NCBI RefSeq assembly: GCF_963678635.1
Contig: NC_087062.1
Coordinates: 54,570,473 to 54,634,472, forward strand
Source: Symsagittifera roscoffensis
Lineage: Eukaryota > Xenacoelomorpha > Acoela > Convolutidae
Direction: 5' to 3'
Length of the DNA stretch: 64,000 bases
Shown here: positions 24,251-35,620 of the stretch, one piece after another
Numbering within the stretch: position 1 is the stretch's first letter
Layout: each line of letters starts with the position of its first letter
The notes under the pieces: generated by a model
What the model was told of the DNA's origin: nothing
Database searches by the model: none
Seen by the model: the letters and a program-made list of their open reading frames with translations, nothing else
Made by a program: the position numbers and the translations under genes

Positions 24251-25260
24251 TTAACAACCGGCAAACACTAGTCACAAAAAAAGCAGCTGCATATGCTAAC
24301 TAATCTGCTCCACGGTCTCTTATAAGCATGCCATTGTCAGCAAGCAAATAGAAAATGAGATGGAAATACGGAAGTCAAAAAAGCAATATTCGTAAAATGG
24401 GATTTTTTTTCAAATAAAAACTTCAATTTCCGACACAGAGGCAAAAAACAAACACACAAACGCATATAAACCTATTTATGCCTTCAAACGTGGCAAAATT
24501 AGACCACAAAGCCTATAAAACATAGGCCGAAACATTGAGGCCAATTTAAACTTTTAAGCGAAAAAAAATACAAATAAATTAGATTTTGAAGTATAGAAAT
24601 TATAGGAACAAGCCAAAACACTTTCAATCACAATAAAAAATGCTGTTATCACAAGAAACATCCATGACGAGGTAACACAGGAACAAACATGAGCAGACAA
24701 ACATTAGGCCGACAATTTTTTAGAAACAGAATTTTTCCTTTTGGAATAAGTCTAGCACATTTGCCAACCCAGCCGTAATCTTTACCAATAGATCGCGTTT
24801 TCATGCAAAGCCAAAAAAAATGAAATAGGTATCCAATGGTTTACCTGAATTTTTAAAAAGATATTTCAACTGAATTTGTTTAGAAACGAAAACTCAGTGA
24901 TGCTGCAAATAAGCTGTCAAAACAAAGTCAGACAAACGATACGCGGCAATTTTTTAGAATGCAAAAAATTCAGTTAAAAAAACGGGTTCTAACCCCATTA
25001 AAGCCCAGGACCTTAGCAGTCCCATTTATAGGTGCTATCTTAAGGCTAAGTTTGCGGGAGACGCCAAGAGATTTGAATTTATTGCTAATATCCAGCATGC
25101 TGATATTATTTCTACAATGTAGAAGCAGTAGGACCGGTAATTCATGAAATTGAGTGAAATTTAAATACTGCAAAATTAAAACTAGCACTGCAAAAATAAA
25201 TAATCATCAGTTTTTGTCAGACAAATCATCAGTAACCTGTCAAGTTTAGATTAATATGCT

Positions 25261-26786
25261 TCATCTTTCGAAACTCCAGTCAAGTCCTTTCCGTTGATTA
25301 GCAGCTCTGTTCATGTCCCTTGCGAACATTTCACACAAATCTAACGCCCACTCATTGCCTTCCGAGGCTATCCGTTTCAGATCTCTCTCTATATCTGTAC
25401 TCTTTCTTCTGATGCGCCTATGGTCCAACAGAAGATTTTTCTCCGCATACCTTTTACACTGTAGAAACACACAGAACAAGTAGTGCCGTAACATGTGGTA
25501 CATTTCAATCCTAACAACGCAATGTGAGCCAACACAGAAAAAGATGGGTCCCTTGTAACTCAAACTGCTTATTTTCTGCAATGTGTATGTCTTCCGGTCA
25601 TAGGCGGTCCCTTTGAACTCAATAGATTGACTGCTCACAGTGTTGCTGCGACCGCACGCCTCACATGTCATTCTGTCTTGGGTGTACCCCATGGATATCT
25701 CAGAGCAGCGGTCAACCAAAAACTGAAAATTAGTTTGCCAAGAGGTAGCCCTGGAGAACTTTCCCAACATTGCGTTCACTCTATCCGTCACTGTTTGAAG
25801 ACATTTGCGCAAATTGGGTCCCGATTCCGGCGGATATAGTTTGAAAGAGTCTGTAACATGCAAAGGATAACCTTTTCCCGGGAAAGAGGCCGCGTTGAGG
25901 TAGAGGTAGATCACCTTCAGAAATGCCGATGTCTGGGTCTCCGAGTTTCTCTTCATTCGCATATCCGAATCCATGACTTGGTGCAGTGCTTTCCTCCAAT
26001 CAGCATTTTCACTTTCATCCTCAACATCATCTTCAGGTAGACCAGGGGCGTCTGACTCGGATCCCAGTTCGTCCACGTCACTATCTTCCAAAACCAGAAG
26101 TTCACTATCTGAACTTTCATAACATTTGCTGTCGTTTTTATCATGCTTAGATTTTGATTTGCTAGCAGAACTAGGAACCGTAACTAAACTTGCATCTTGT
26201 GATGCATCATCAACAATGGGTCGTTTCTTTTTCTTACTACTCGAATTTCTATGTGTATCTTCATCGCTATCGTCAGAATCAATGACGTTTTTAGGACGTT
26301 TTTCAGCGCTTGTCGGAGTTTTCCCAAGGGTGGTGTTAATCAATTCCTGTTTTTCGACTTTCTTGTTTTCTAACTTTGAAATTCGTCTACTTGGAGTTCT
26401 CTTGGAAGCACTGCGCGATATTACTATTTGTTCATCATCACTACTCCCACTATCTTTACCATTAACTTGCGGATCCTTCTGATTGTTCGACTCTTTCTCA
26501 CTTTCGGAATCTTCATCAATGACTGGTTTTCTTTTCTCTTTTGGCGTTTTCCTCAGTTTGTTCTGTAATTCTTCAATTTTCTTTTCTTTTTCTTCCTCTA
26601 TTTCTTCTCGTGTTTTGATCCTCGATGAGCGCCTGGAATTTTTGGTTTCTTTTTTGGCGCTACTTCTGCAGATGACAATTTCATCTTCGTCATCATCTTC
26701 GACTTGAATGACTTCCTTGTTGTTGTATCGAGATGTACTAGGAGTCATTTCTAAATGAGGTGTGTATTCACTTTCCTGCGATGATG
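25261..26786 (-). CDS. DUF4211 (CCDC82-like) protein, large 3' exon, copy 2
   Basis: This is a tandem copy of the exon at 22433-23958, with identical acceptor and stop positions within the unit. The one protein difference I see is in the Cys-rich part of the DUF4211 region: GPICFC in copy 1 reads GPIFFC here. It is the first large exon reached from the upstream exon at 30252-30522 (intron about 3.47 kb), so a transcript would probably use this copy first. If it has its own polyadenylation site, copy 1 may be unused. Confidence 0.85.
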
Positions 26787-27007
26787 CTTAAAACAAAACT
26801 TATCAGAATAAAATTGCACCTAATTCAAAAAAACTTTAGACCCAGAGGGAGTTCAAGAGAGTAACCAAGTCAAAACTCATGCAGATAAATAATAATTAAC
26901 ACAGAGAAGCTGCACTTCGCAAACACAGACAAGAAAACGAACAAAAATAGCTCTAAGGAATGAAATAAAAAAGGTTAAAAAAAAGTCTCGAATTAGTAAA
27001 ATTTTTG

Positions 27008-27078
27008 CTTGAGTCGGATTTGAACCTGCGACCTCGAGATTTGGAGTATCACGTCCTTCCCTCTCGACCACGAACGCT
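27008..27078 (-). repeat. tRNA-like SINE promoter, copy in unit 2
   Basis: Same sequence as the element at 24181-24250, with the B-box at 27016-27026. The third repeat unit begins inside it. Confidence 0.7.
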
Positions 27079-27986
27079 TAACAACCGGCAAACACTAGTC
27101 ACAAAAAAAGCAGCTGCATATGCTAACTAATCTGCTCCACGGTCTCTTATAAGCATGCCATTGTCAGCAAGCAAATAGAAAATGAGATGGAAATACGGAA
27201 GTCAAAAAAGCAATATTCGTAAAATGGGATTTTTTTTCAAATAAAAACTTCAATTTCCGACACAGAGGCAAAAAACAAACACACAAACGCATATAAACCT
27301 ATTTATGCCTTCAAACGTGGCAAAATTAGACCACAAAGCCTATAAAACATAGGCCGAAACATTGAGGCCAATTTAAACTTTTAAGCGAAAAAAAATACAA
27401 ATAAATTAGATTTTGAAGTATAGAAATTATAGGAACAAGCCAAAACACTTTCAATCACAATAAAAAATGCTGTTATCACAAGAAACATCCATGACGAGGT
27501 AACACAGGAACAAACATGAGCAGACAAACATTAGGCCGACAATTTTTTAGAAACAGAATTTTTCCTTTTGGAATAAGTCTAGCACATTTGCCAACCCAGC
27601 CGTAATCTTTACCAATAGATCGCGTTTTCATGCAAAGCCAAAAAAAATGAAATAGGTATCCAATGGTTTACCTGAATTTTTAAAAAGATATTTCAACTGA
27701 ATTTGTTTAGAAACGAAAACTCAGTGATGCTGCAAATAAGCTGTCAAAACAAAGTCAGACAAACGATACGCGGCAATTTTTTAGAATGCAAAAAATTCAG
27801 TTAAAAAAACGGGTTCTAACCCCATTAAAGCCCAGGACCTTAGCAGTCCCATTTATAGGTGCTATCTTAAGGCTAAGTTTGCGGGAGACGCCAAGAGATT
27901 TGAATTTATTGCTAATATCCAGCATGCTGATATTATTTCTACAATGTAGAAGCAGTAGGACCGGTAATTCATGAAATTGAGTGAAA

Positions 27987-30251
27987 AGTGTGGAAGCGAA
28001 AGAAGTCAAGGGATTCGACTGACTAGCGATCCAGTGCAGATACTCCTGCATTCTAAATGATTATATCTAAATTATAAAAAGAAAAAAAACTTCTTACAAG
28101 AAGAAAAAGAATAGTTGCAGAGTTTTTGTGAAAAACCTGAAGAAACACAAAACTGAAATTAAATAAGAAATCAATGCAACGCATTAGAAAAGAAAGAAGT
28201 ATCCAGTAAAAAACTTTATTCAAATTACAAAATCAAAAAGAACAAAACACTGCATAGCAGCTTCTTAACTAGATAAAAATAACAAAAGGGAAAACAATTT
28301 AACAAAAAAAAACAAACAGCTGTTAACTCCTTTTGAACACTAATGAACGAATCATTGCTAAGCTTTTTTTGCAAACATAAAAACAACCAACAAATCGATT
28401 GAGTAACGTTTTTTCTCAATCCTATATTATCGAGCATGTGACAAAATGAACATTCAATTAGGAAAAATAGGTTTTTTGAAGAAAAATAAATGAATTGGAA
28501 GCGAAAAACTAAATTATGAAAAATCAATTAAACGCGTTTAACAGAAGGCTGCCAACAACAAATCTGACAATACACATCTTTTCGTTATCCTGCGCTGTCA
28601 ACCATACACATCTCAACTGGTAAAATGGACTATTTTTCAGCCAAAACTCTCTGCCGAAATAAACTTGACCCGGAAACTCGCTAGTCGTAGTCCCTCGTAG
28701 CCAGTTCATTTATCTTTCTAGAACTTGTTCACTTCACGTTTACTGCTTCTACTAATTGTGCAATGTCCCTATAGCCTCCATAACACCTGCAGAGCAGGAC
28801 GGAGGCTTTTCAGACAGTAGACACCTAACTGAGCCCATGCGGCAGTATCCAATGAACAAGTTCAAGGCGGATTCAGCTTTCAAATAGGAAACTTAAGCCC
28901 AAAACGAAGAGAAGGATTAGTAGAACGTAGAGTCTGAAAAGAATCAGGTAATCGAAAAAGTACCACCAAGCATCAAAATAAATGCTCAAAATAACCCGGA
29001 TTTAGGTTTTACAAAAAGAGATAAATTAGTGAAATAAACCATCCTTGCAAAGCATCATTTAGTTCAAACATGCATGCTTAAATAAAAACAATGCAATTAC
29101 GCAGAAAACCGATTATTGACGAGAATCCGCAGGTTAGCAGTAACGTTTAAACCTATTTGCACAGCATAGCTATTCAAAACAGAATGTAGCTAAAACATAA
29201 AGAGAAAGCGTGACATGCTTAAACATGTCAACATAGGGACTTCTTAAACATGGCTGAAAATGTCTCGCTCTATTAAATAATAGATGGAGATAGATTTTGT
29301 TACATATTTTGTTAAACTGAAAAGACTCTATTCCAATTTGATAATTCCTGCTAATCACAAGCTAAAAAACAGTCCAGAAACAGAAGCACCAGCATTCAAA
29401 CACACCCAATCGAAGATTGGAAAAGAGTAATGAACACAAGTAAACATTAAAAAAACACTGACTTTAATGAAAAAATCTCAACTTTCAAATTTCAAAGAAA
29501 AAAATAGATGCCCTTTAAGTTCGTCTAGTTCTTGGAACGATTTATGACGGGTAAAAAACCGGTAAAAGTTTTTATTCCGCTGAAAATCTAAAAATTAAAT
29601 TCACTTTCCTAACTAGAAATCCTTCACGAACTTTTGCGCCATTTGGATGTTTGTATTTGGAGAAGACTATTTACGTCACTTTCAAGCAGATGAATTTCAA
29701 TTGAACTCAAAAAAAGCATATATTCCTAAATGCATTAATATTTTAAAACTTCTTCCTGAAAAAAAAAACAAAAAAATCAGCAAAACCTATATATAAGAGT
29801 TTTCACTACTTTCATTACTCTTCATAAGCACTTAGTATTTAATCGGCCAATAAACCGATAATACATTGGTGAACGCCCATTGAGCCGACAACAAAATTCC
29901 GTTTATTTGGCCAACAACTTGTCTGGTTCATTTTTGACCAAATAATCAATTTGTGTTGTACCCTTCAAATGACACAAAGTAAATTCACATAACCCGATAT
30001 CACATGAGCTGAAAACATTGTAATTGAAAATTTTTGAATTCAAAATCCGATTTTGAATCAAATAATAACAGAATTGTTTAAATCAGAAAAAAAACTACAC
30101 ACTTAGAAAACTAAGCAGACAAGCAAAAAAATCGACCGACTGCTTTTCCCGAAGAAATTAATTTCATCAAACGTCTTGCTCACGATTATAAGAAACTTGC
30201 TCTCAAAAAAATTAGAAAACGGAGGAAAGTATTAAACATTGCACCACCTAC
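27987..30251. other. Intron DNA of the DUF4211 gene with decayed repeats
   Basis: No gene is visible. If the proposed splicing is right, this is part of the intron between 30252 and the large exon. Scattered motifs (GAGCCGACAACAAAATT near 29880, CTAAGCAGACAAGCAAAAA near 30110) belong to the same dispersed repeat family as 7.5-8.2 kb and 14-22 kb. Confidence 0.5.
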
Positions 30252-30522
30252 CTTCGATAGTTATCGAAGGCGTTTTGCACACATCTGAAGTATCTTTTTC
30301 TGAAATAGCAAAAGTTTCTTTGTGTTTCTTTTCAGACGACAATTGGTTTTCTTTTGCACTTAAGTTCGTTGAAGAGGGCGATGCAGAGTGATGTGTTGTC
30401 TCCAAGATGAAATTTTCCCTCTTTTTGGTCAGTTTGATCGTAAGGCATGACTCATCTGTCATGGTCTTCACAATTTGTGCAATGAGGGACATGCAGCCAC
30501 GATAGTTCACAACTGGCTGCAT
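30252..30522 (-). CDS. DUF4211 (CCDC82-like) protein, 5' exon
   Basis: An ATG at 30522 opens 90 codons that end one base into a codon at a GTAGGT donor (GT at 30251-30250). Adding CA from either large 3' exon gives an Ala codon. The frame then runs through 12 more codons into the ATG of the large exon with no stop, for a predicted total of 598 residues. The sequence is polar with many Ser, Lys and Thr, like the start of the large exon. Splicing onto two near-identical 3' exons is the prediction. Evidence is phase and splice signals only. Confidence 0.6.
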
Positions 30523-30697
30523 GCTTCAATTTACAACATAGACTATTACTTGCTATCATCTGCGCGGCAACTGAAAACAACAACCTCTTGAAGCGATCTC
30601 AACCAAAGCCAGTTCAATGTGTGGTCCATCAACATCGGGTCGAGAAAGTCGTTACTATTTAAGACTATCCGCCAGATCGCGCAAATTAACTTAAATA

Positions 30698-31244
30698 TAT
30701 AATAATAATAATAACAAAGGATTTAGGATTAGGACTAATCCAAGGGTTCGCATAAAACCCAGTAATTGGGAGGTTCAACGTTCGTGTTTCAGTAGTTAAA
30801 GTTAAGTTTCTTCAAATCTCTACAGTTGTTGCAGCCACATAATATCCGCCAAGTGCATGAATCTGACTCGTTGTAGCGGGTTTTGAAGAAATTCGTATAA
30901 ACTTCCAGCAGTTTAATTTTGCATCCTGGATCAAAGATTATGTCAAATTTGAAGTAATCGTTAAAAAGGTTGGCCAGACGGCAAGCTCGAAATCAGTAAT
31001 CTGATTCACACTTCTTCAGACGTATTTGTTGGCAGGCAAAATTTCGTGTTGCTTGTGTTCTTCGAGTACGGATGTCTGTGATGGTTACTTGACTACGCCA
31101 GTCTGTCAACTTTTCCGGTTAGTATTTTAGCAAACCAGAGAATAACATGAAGTTCTTGATATAAGGAGATTGGAAGGACATCGAATTTCACGAGCTTATC
31201 CTTATAGGATATGTTGTTTGTGATGAAGATCCATGATACTGCTT
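30698..31244 (-). mobile_element. Non-LTR retrotransposon 3' remnant (LINE C)
   Basis: Read on the minus strand, this is the last part of a non-LTR reverse transcriptase reading frame, with frameshifts. It closes with CTWRILCGCNNC (about 30830-30860) and a stop near 30790, then a short 3' UTR and a (TTA)n tail at about 30698-30714. The cysteine motif is shared with the other two LINE copies in the window. It is 5'-truncated exactly where LINE A's tail begins, so LINE A appears to have inserted into it. Confidence 0.65.
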
Positions 31245-33879
31245 TTTTGTTGTTGTTGTTGGGGATTCACAGCACTGCTGTTGGGATTCTTGGTCCCGGC
31301 GTCTTCTCTAAAACAATGTCCACTTGTTTCTGCACGTGATACAATCACAGAATAATTGCCACGTGCACGTTGTCATTTCTGAAAATCTCTCGTTTACAAA
31401 TTTCCACATCGTGTTTAAAATTCTCGTCTTGAGGCCGATTCGTTTATCAAAATGAATATATGGTTTTCGCTGGATACTTTCAAGAGTACCCAAGTCGCCT
31501 TTTGATGGTTTCCAAAGGGCTGATCCGTAGTTTAAAATGGGCACAATATAACAGATATATGCGTTCTTTCTGGTCCAAAACGTCCCTTTTGAAAGATTCC
31601 GTTTTAGGATGAAGAGAGCTTTCAAGGCTTTTTCGGTCCTTTTCTTTGCATGCAGAGTCCACGAGAGTGTGTCATTTACGAGAATTCCCAGATCTTTCAT
31701 ACATTCAGTTGTTTCAAATTCATGGTTTGGCAGTGCAATAGGAGCTGTACCTTTAATGCAGAGCACTTTACTTTTTCCTAAGTTCATTGACATGAAATTT
31801 TCGTCACACCACCGCCACAGTTTTCTAACGTCTATATTCAATCTTAAAGGGTTGTCGCCTACAATTTTGTAGTCATCAGCATAACCGAACGATTTGGACA
31901 TGACACATGATGGAAGATCGTTTATGAAAACCAAGAAGAAGAGCGGTCCGAGGATGGAGCCTTGTGGTACGCCACTGAATACTTCTAATTCATCTGAAAC
32001 AGTGTCATTTAGTCTCACAGTTTGCTTCCGTTTATAGAGGTAGCTTCTTAACAGATTAAAACAGTTTCCACCAATCCCCAGAGCAGCCAACTTTTGTATG
32101 AGAAAATCATGCGTGACTTTGCAAACGCTTTCTCGAAGTCTATATAGAAGATATTCAGATAGGAGCAGTTTTCAGACTCTAAGCAGCTATAGATTTCATG
32201 CAGATATTCTATAAGGTTCGTTATAGTTGAACGTTTGGGTCTGAAACCATGTTGGGCTGATGCCAGAGTTGGGTAAACAATTGGAGTCAGCTTCTCGAAA
32301 ATCAGTTTCTCTAGCAGTTTTGAGACTGTTGAAAGCAGGCTGATAGGCCTGTAATTACTCACATCTTTTTTATCTCCGTCTTTGAGTATTCGTGCAATTT
32401 CACTGTTTTCCATTTTTCCGGAAATCGGGTTTTATTTGCGATGAGGTTAAACAGTAAGTGCAGTGATTTCGGCAGTGACTTGGAGAGACTCTTCAGAAGT
32501 AAGTTCCCGATCTTATCCGGTCCTATGGCTTTATTTACGTCCAGTAGTTGCAGAGCGTTTTCTATTTCATCGGTCGTAAAGTGAATCTGATTTAGTAGGG
32601 TGCTATTTTGTTCGCCTATTTTCGTATAGTAGGTGTTTTGAGTGAACACTGATTGAAAGTATTCGTTGAATAATATTACTTTTTCAATATCTGTATTGGC
32701 AGTTCTTTGATCAAAAAAAATTTCGTTAGGGATAGTGTTCGACTTGGTGATCGACTTCAAGTGTCTCTGTATGTCGCTGAATTTGCCTTCCTTGAAGAGC
32801 GTCTTCTCATGTAGATGCTGGTCATTTTGAAGCGACAAGGTGAGCTCAGTTTGTAGACATTTGATTTTGATTTTGTTTGACGGCGTGGGCTGCCGTTGTT
32901 GTTTCAATTGAAGTGTTTTTAACTTCTTGATGAGGTTTGAAGAGTTGCCACTTACCCATGGAGCCAGTTCGGACCTATGTTTCGTGGTTATTGGAAGAAG
33001 ATCCTTTAATATTTCATGTAGCCACTTATACCAAAGTTCAACCATCAAATCCACATTGCTCATGCAGTATGGTCGGAAGGGATGTTGGAGAATGAACTCA
33101 TTAATTTCTTTCCAGTTAGCTTTCTTGTATGCAAATATACCGAAGTCTAGCTTTTGTTTGGGAGACGGTGAAGAGATATGTACAGGTCAGATGTCAAACG
33201 AGACTTTAGCTTGATAAGGTTTGTGATCAGAATTGGAGAGACTTCTCAGATGGTTATCAATGACTATGCTTGTCACATACTGGGGTTTATTGCATAAGAG
33301 AACATCCAGTGACCTTCCGTCCTGGGTTTTTATGAGTTGCTGAAAATTTGATTCACATAGTTCATTGAGGATTGTTTAATCGAAGAGAGATGTTGACGTC
33401 ATTGAGGGCCAGTGTGTAGATGAAAGATTGATGTCGCCAGCTATACATGAGCAAACAGCACTGTATTCGAACTGTTTTCGCCTAATGAATTTTAGGAGCT
33501 CAACGATGTCCGGAAGAGTCCATGTGTACGCACTGTTTGACGGGGCGCTGTAAGGACAACATATTAGGAATGTTTTATTTAAGCTTATACGAATTATCAC
33601 ACAGTCTTGAAAAATTGAGTCAATTTGAGAGCTTGGAATGTTTTTGCTTACTGCTATCAGTACACCGCCATGCTTTGTCAACCCTTTATCAGATAGTCTG
33701 TCTTTTCGATGTATCGCATAGTTGGGTAGAAACAGACCTATATCCCTAATGCTCTCTGTGAGCCACGTTTCTGTTAGGCAGATAATTTGATAAATATTTT
33801 TCACTTGAACGGCATTGGAGAAATTTGTTCGGCGTTGGTATTCAAATATACTTCTCACATTGTAAGTTAGTATATTCAT
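31245..33879 (-). mobile_element. Non-LTR retrotransposon (LINE A), endonuclease plus reverse transcriptase, decayed
   Basis: The 5' part (33376-33879) is an apurinic-type endonuclease: LTETWL with the catalytic Glu, GDINL, and SDH further on (about 33220). The reverse transcriptase follows, with YRPISLL, GFRPKRST, a GVPQGSILGPLFF block and YADD at about 31875. It ends in CTWQLFCDCITC and a stop at 31308. In-frame stops at 33376 and about 33190 and frame changes near 32400 and 32100 make it inactive. The 3' end is a short (CAA)n tail near 31245-31260. The layout resembles the CR1/jockey group. No ORF1 or 5' UTR was recognised. Confidence 0.9.
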
Positions 33880-35040
33880 GAAAGCTGCTAGTCATTCGTC
33901 CGCCACGGGAAGCTTCTCTTTTGTCCACTTTGCGCCCTGTCGAATGAAGAGCTCATGGCTGGGTCTCAGTATCCCCTGACCACGAGGTCACTCTAAAAAC
34001 AGGGCTACTATTCATTATCATATTAGTACTGTTTTTGTTCAGTAGATAAAAATCATCATATACATCCGAGATGGATCAATCCTTTCCCTCAAATCCTAGC
34101 TCCTCATATTCCGGAAAATGAATTAGATGTGCATTAAATTCAGTTCAAGACATATCGAGAAGCTAAATATTGTTTAAAAACCAGTTTGTCTCTTTCCAAG
34201 ACCCTTCAGGATTCTTGAATTGTAACAGTCGCCTACTTAAGTCTACGTAACATATGAGGTTAAAGAAATATAGGCCCTATAACCATTGGCTCAAGAGTCA
34301 GGGACACTATCTCTTGTGTTTTTCTACCTCAAGCGGTCGGAGCCAATTCGGTTCACTTGCGACTAAAACCCGCGTTACAGCTTAAAGGCCACAACCAAAA
34401 AAATACCCCCCCCCCCACTCTAGAAAGTAAGAACGCCCCCATACTCAGGTCTCAAAATACCCAAAATACACGAACGCCGTTAAAACGCCGTCGAAACCCT
34501 ATGTATAGTTACTTTTAATTAGACAGTGGAACTTTGATCAATTTCAGATGGATCAACCTAAAAACTCTACCTAACTCAACATAACAATATAAAACACACT
34601 CAAGAAAGTTAATTAGCTCACATTCCGACGACCTCTAGAACTGATTAACTAATTTAAAAAGCAACTCTAGAAATGATGGGTAATTAAGTTTAACTCGAGA
34701 AACAAGTTTTTGGTCTGGACCATCAGGTACCTTCAGCTGTCCCCCTTTCCACCAAAGGATCACTCTGGTTCACTCTAATTTATTTCTTCTCCACTCGCAA
34801 TCACTTTCCGTCTTCAGCCAACAAGAAGACAGATCAACTCTAGTTCGAATTATGTATTGGAAAATGCGAATAGCAATTTCCCGCTGCTATTTTTGACTAC
34901 TTCTCCGCGTTTGTAGTTCGAATCTTCTGATCTTATTTTTCTGGTATTTTCAGTTGTCGCGAGAAACTTGAGCATGATATGCTCAATTCGAATTTTTGAA
35001 AAATTGCTCTTCACCTCAAAATCAGGACTAAACGCTTTCT
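33880..35040. other. Non-coding DNA between LINE A and an inverted repeat
   Basis: I recognise no gene. A run of 13 C (about 34408-34420) is the only notable local feature. Confidence 0.5.
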
Positions 35041-35043
35041 CAA

Positions 35044-35437
35044 TGTCAGACTTCCAAATATGACCGACTGGCACATACTCCCCGGACTCAAGATCGATGT
35101 ACTCATCGCATGTAGTCGTCCGTCAATGAGCCTTCAGAATGTTCAGTGCGTCTCAAGATACAGTGCCAGTAGTCATTTACAGAAATATGCAGCAGATTTA
35201 ACTTTATCTAAACCTCAAAATTCACAACCATGCAAAATTGTCACCATATCGCTAAACAGCAATCAAAATCTGCATACACCTGCACCCTGAATTTCCGCTT
35301 TGTAAGCTGATGATTAAAATTTGTGCGAAAACGTTTCGCACAATTAGGCTCACTGACGGACGACTACATGCGATGAGTATATCGATCTTGAGTCCGGGGA
35401 GTATGTGCCAGTCGGTCATATTTGGAAGTCTAACATT
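35044..35437. repeat. Inverted-repeat element (~90-bp arms)
   Basis: The block 35044-35134 (containing CCGACTGGCACATACTCCCC) reappears reverse-complemented at about 35348-35437 with few changes. The ~210-base spacer contains no gene. GTGCGAAAACGTTT occurs both in the spacer and just outside the right arm. It is probably a non-autonomous foldback element. Confidence 0.75.
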
Positions 35438-35620
35438 TTTTGTGCGAAAACGTTTGTTTGAATTTAAAATTTTAACGCATTCTCAAAAAATTTCTTTTGT
35501 TTTACTCATCAAATATTATAGTAGATATAATATACTGGTAACAAAATTTTTTGATTTAAATTTTTTTTTCGTGCCCTCAGATTTCATCTGAGTTCATACT
35601 CAAGCCCCTTTTTTTTCCCC

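Larger units (their letters stand above)
21382..27986. repeat. Tandem duplication, 2.83-kb units (two full, one partial)
   Basis: AGATTTGGAGTATCACGTCC begins units at 21382, 24210 and 27037 (spacings 2828 and 2827). The third unit stops at about 27986, where it diverges into unrelated DNA. Units 1 and 2 are almost identical: I noticed one substitution (about 22713 versus 25541) and one A-run length difference (near 24130). Each full unit contains the complete large DUF4211 exon and its acceptor site. This is a very recent duplication or an assembly artefact. Confidence 0.92.
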
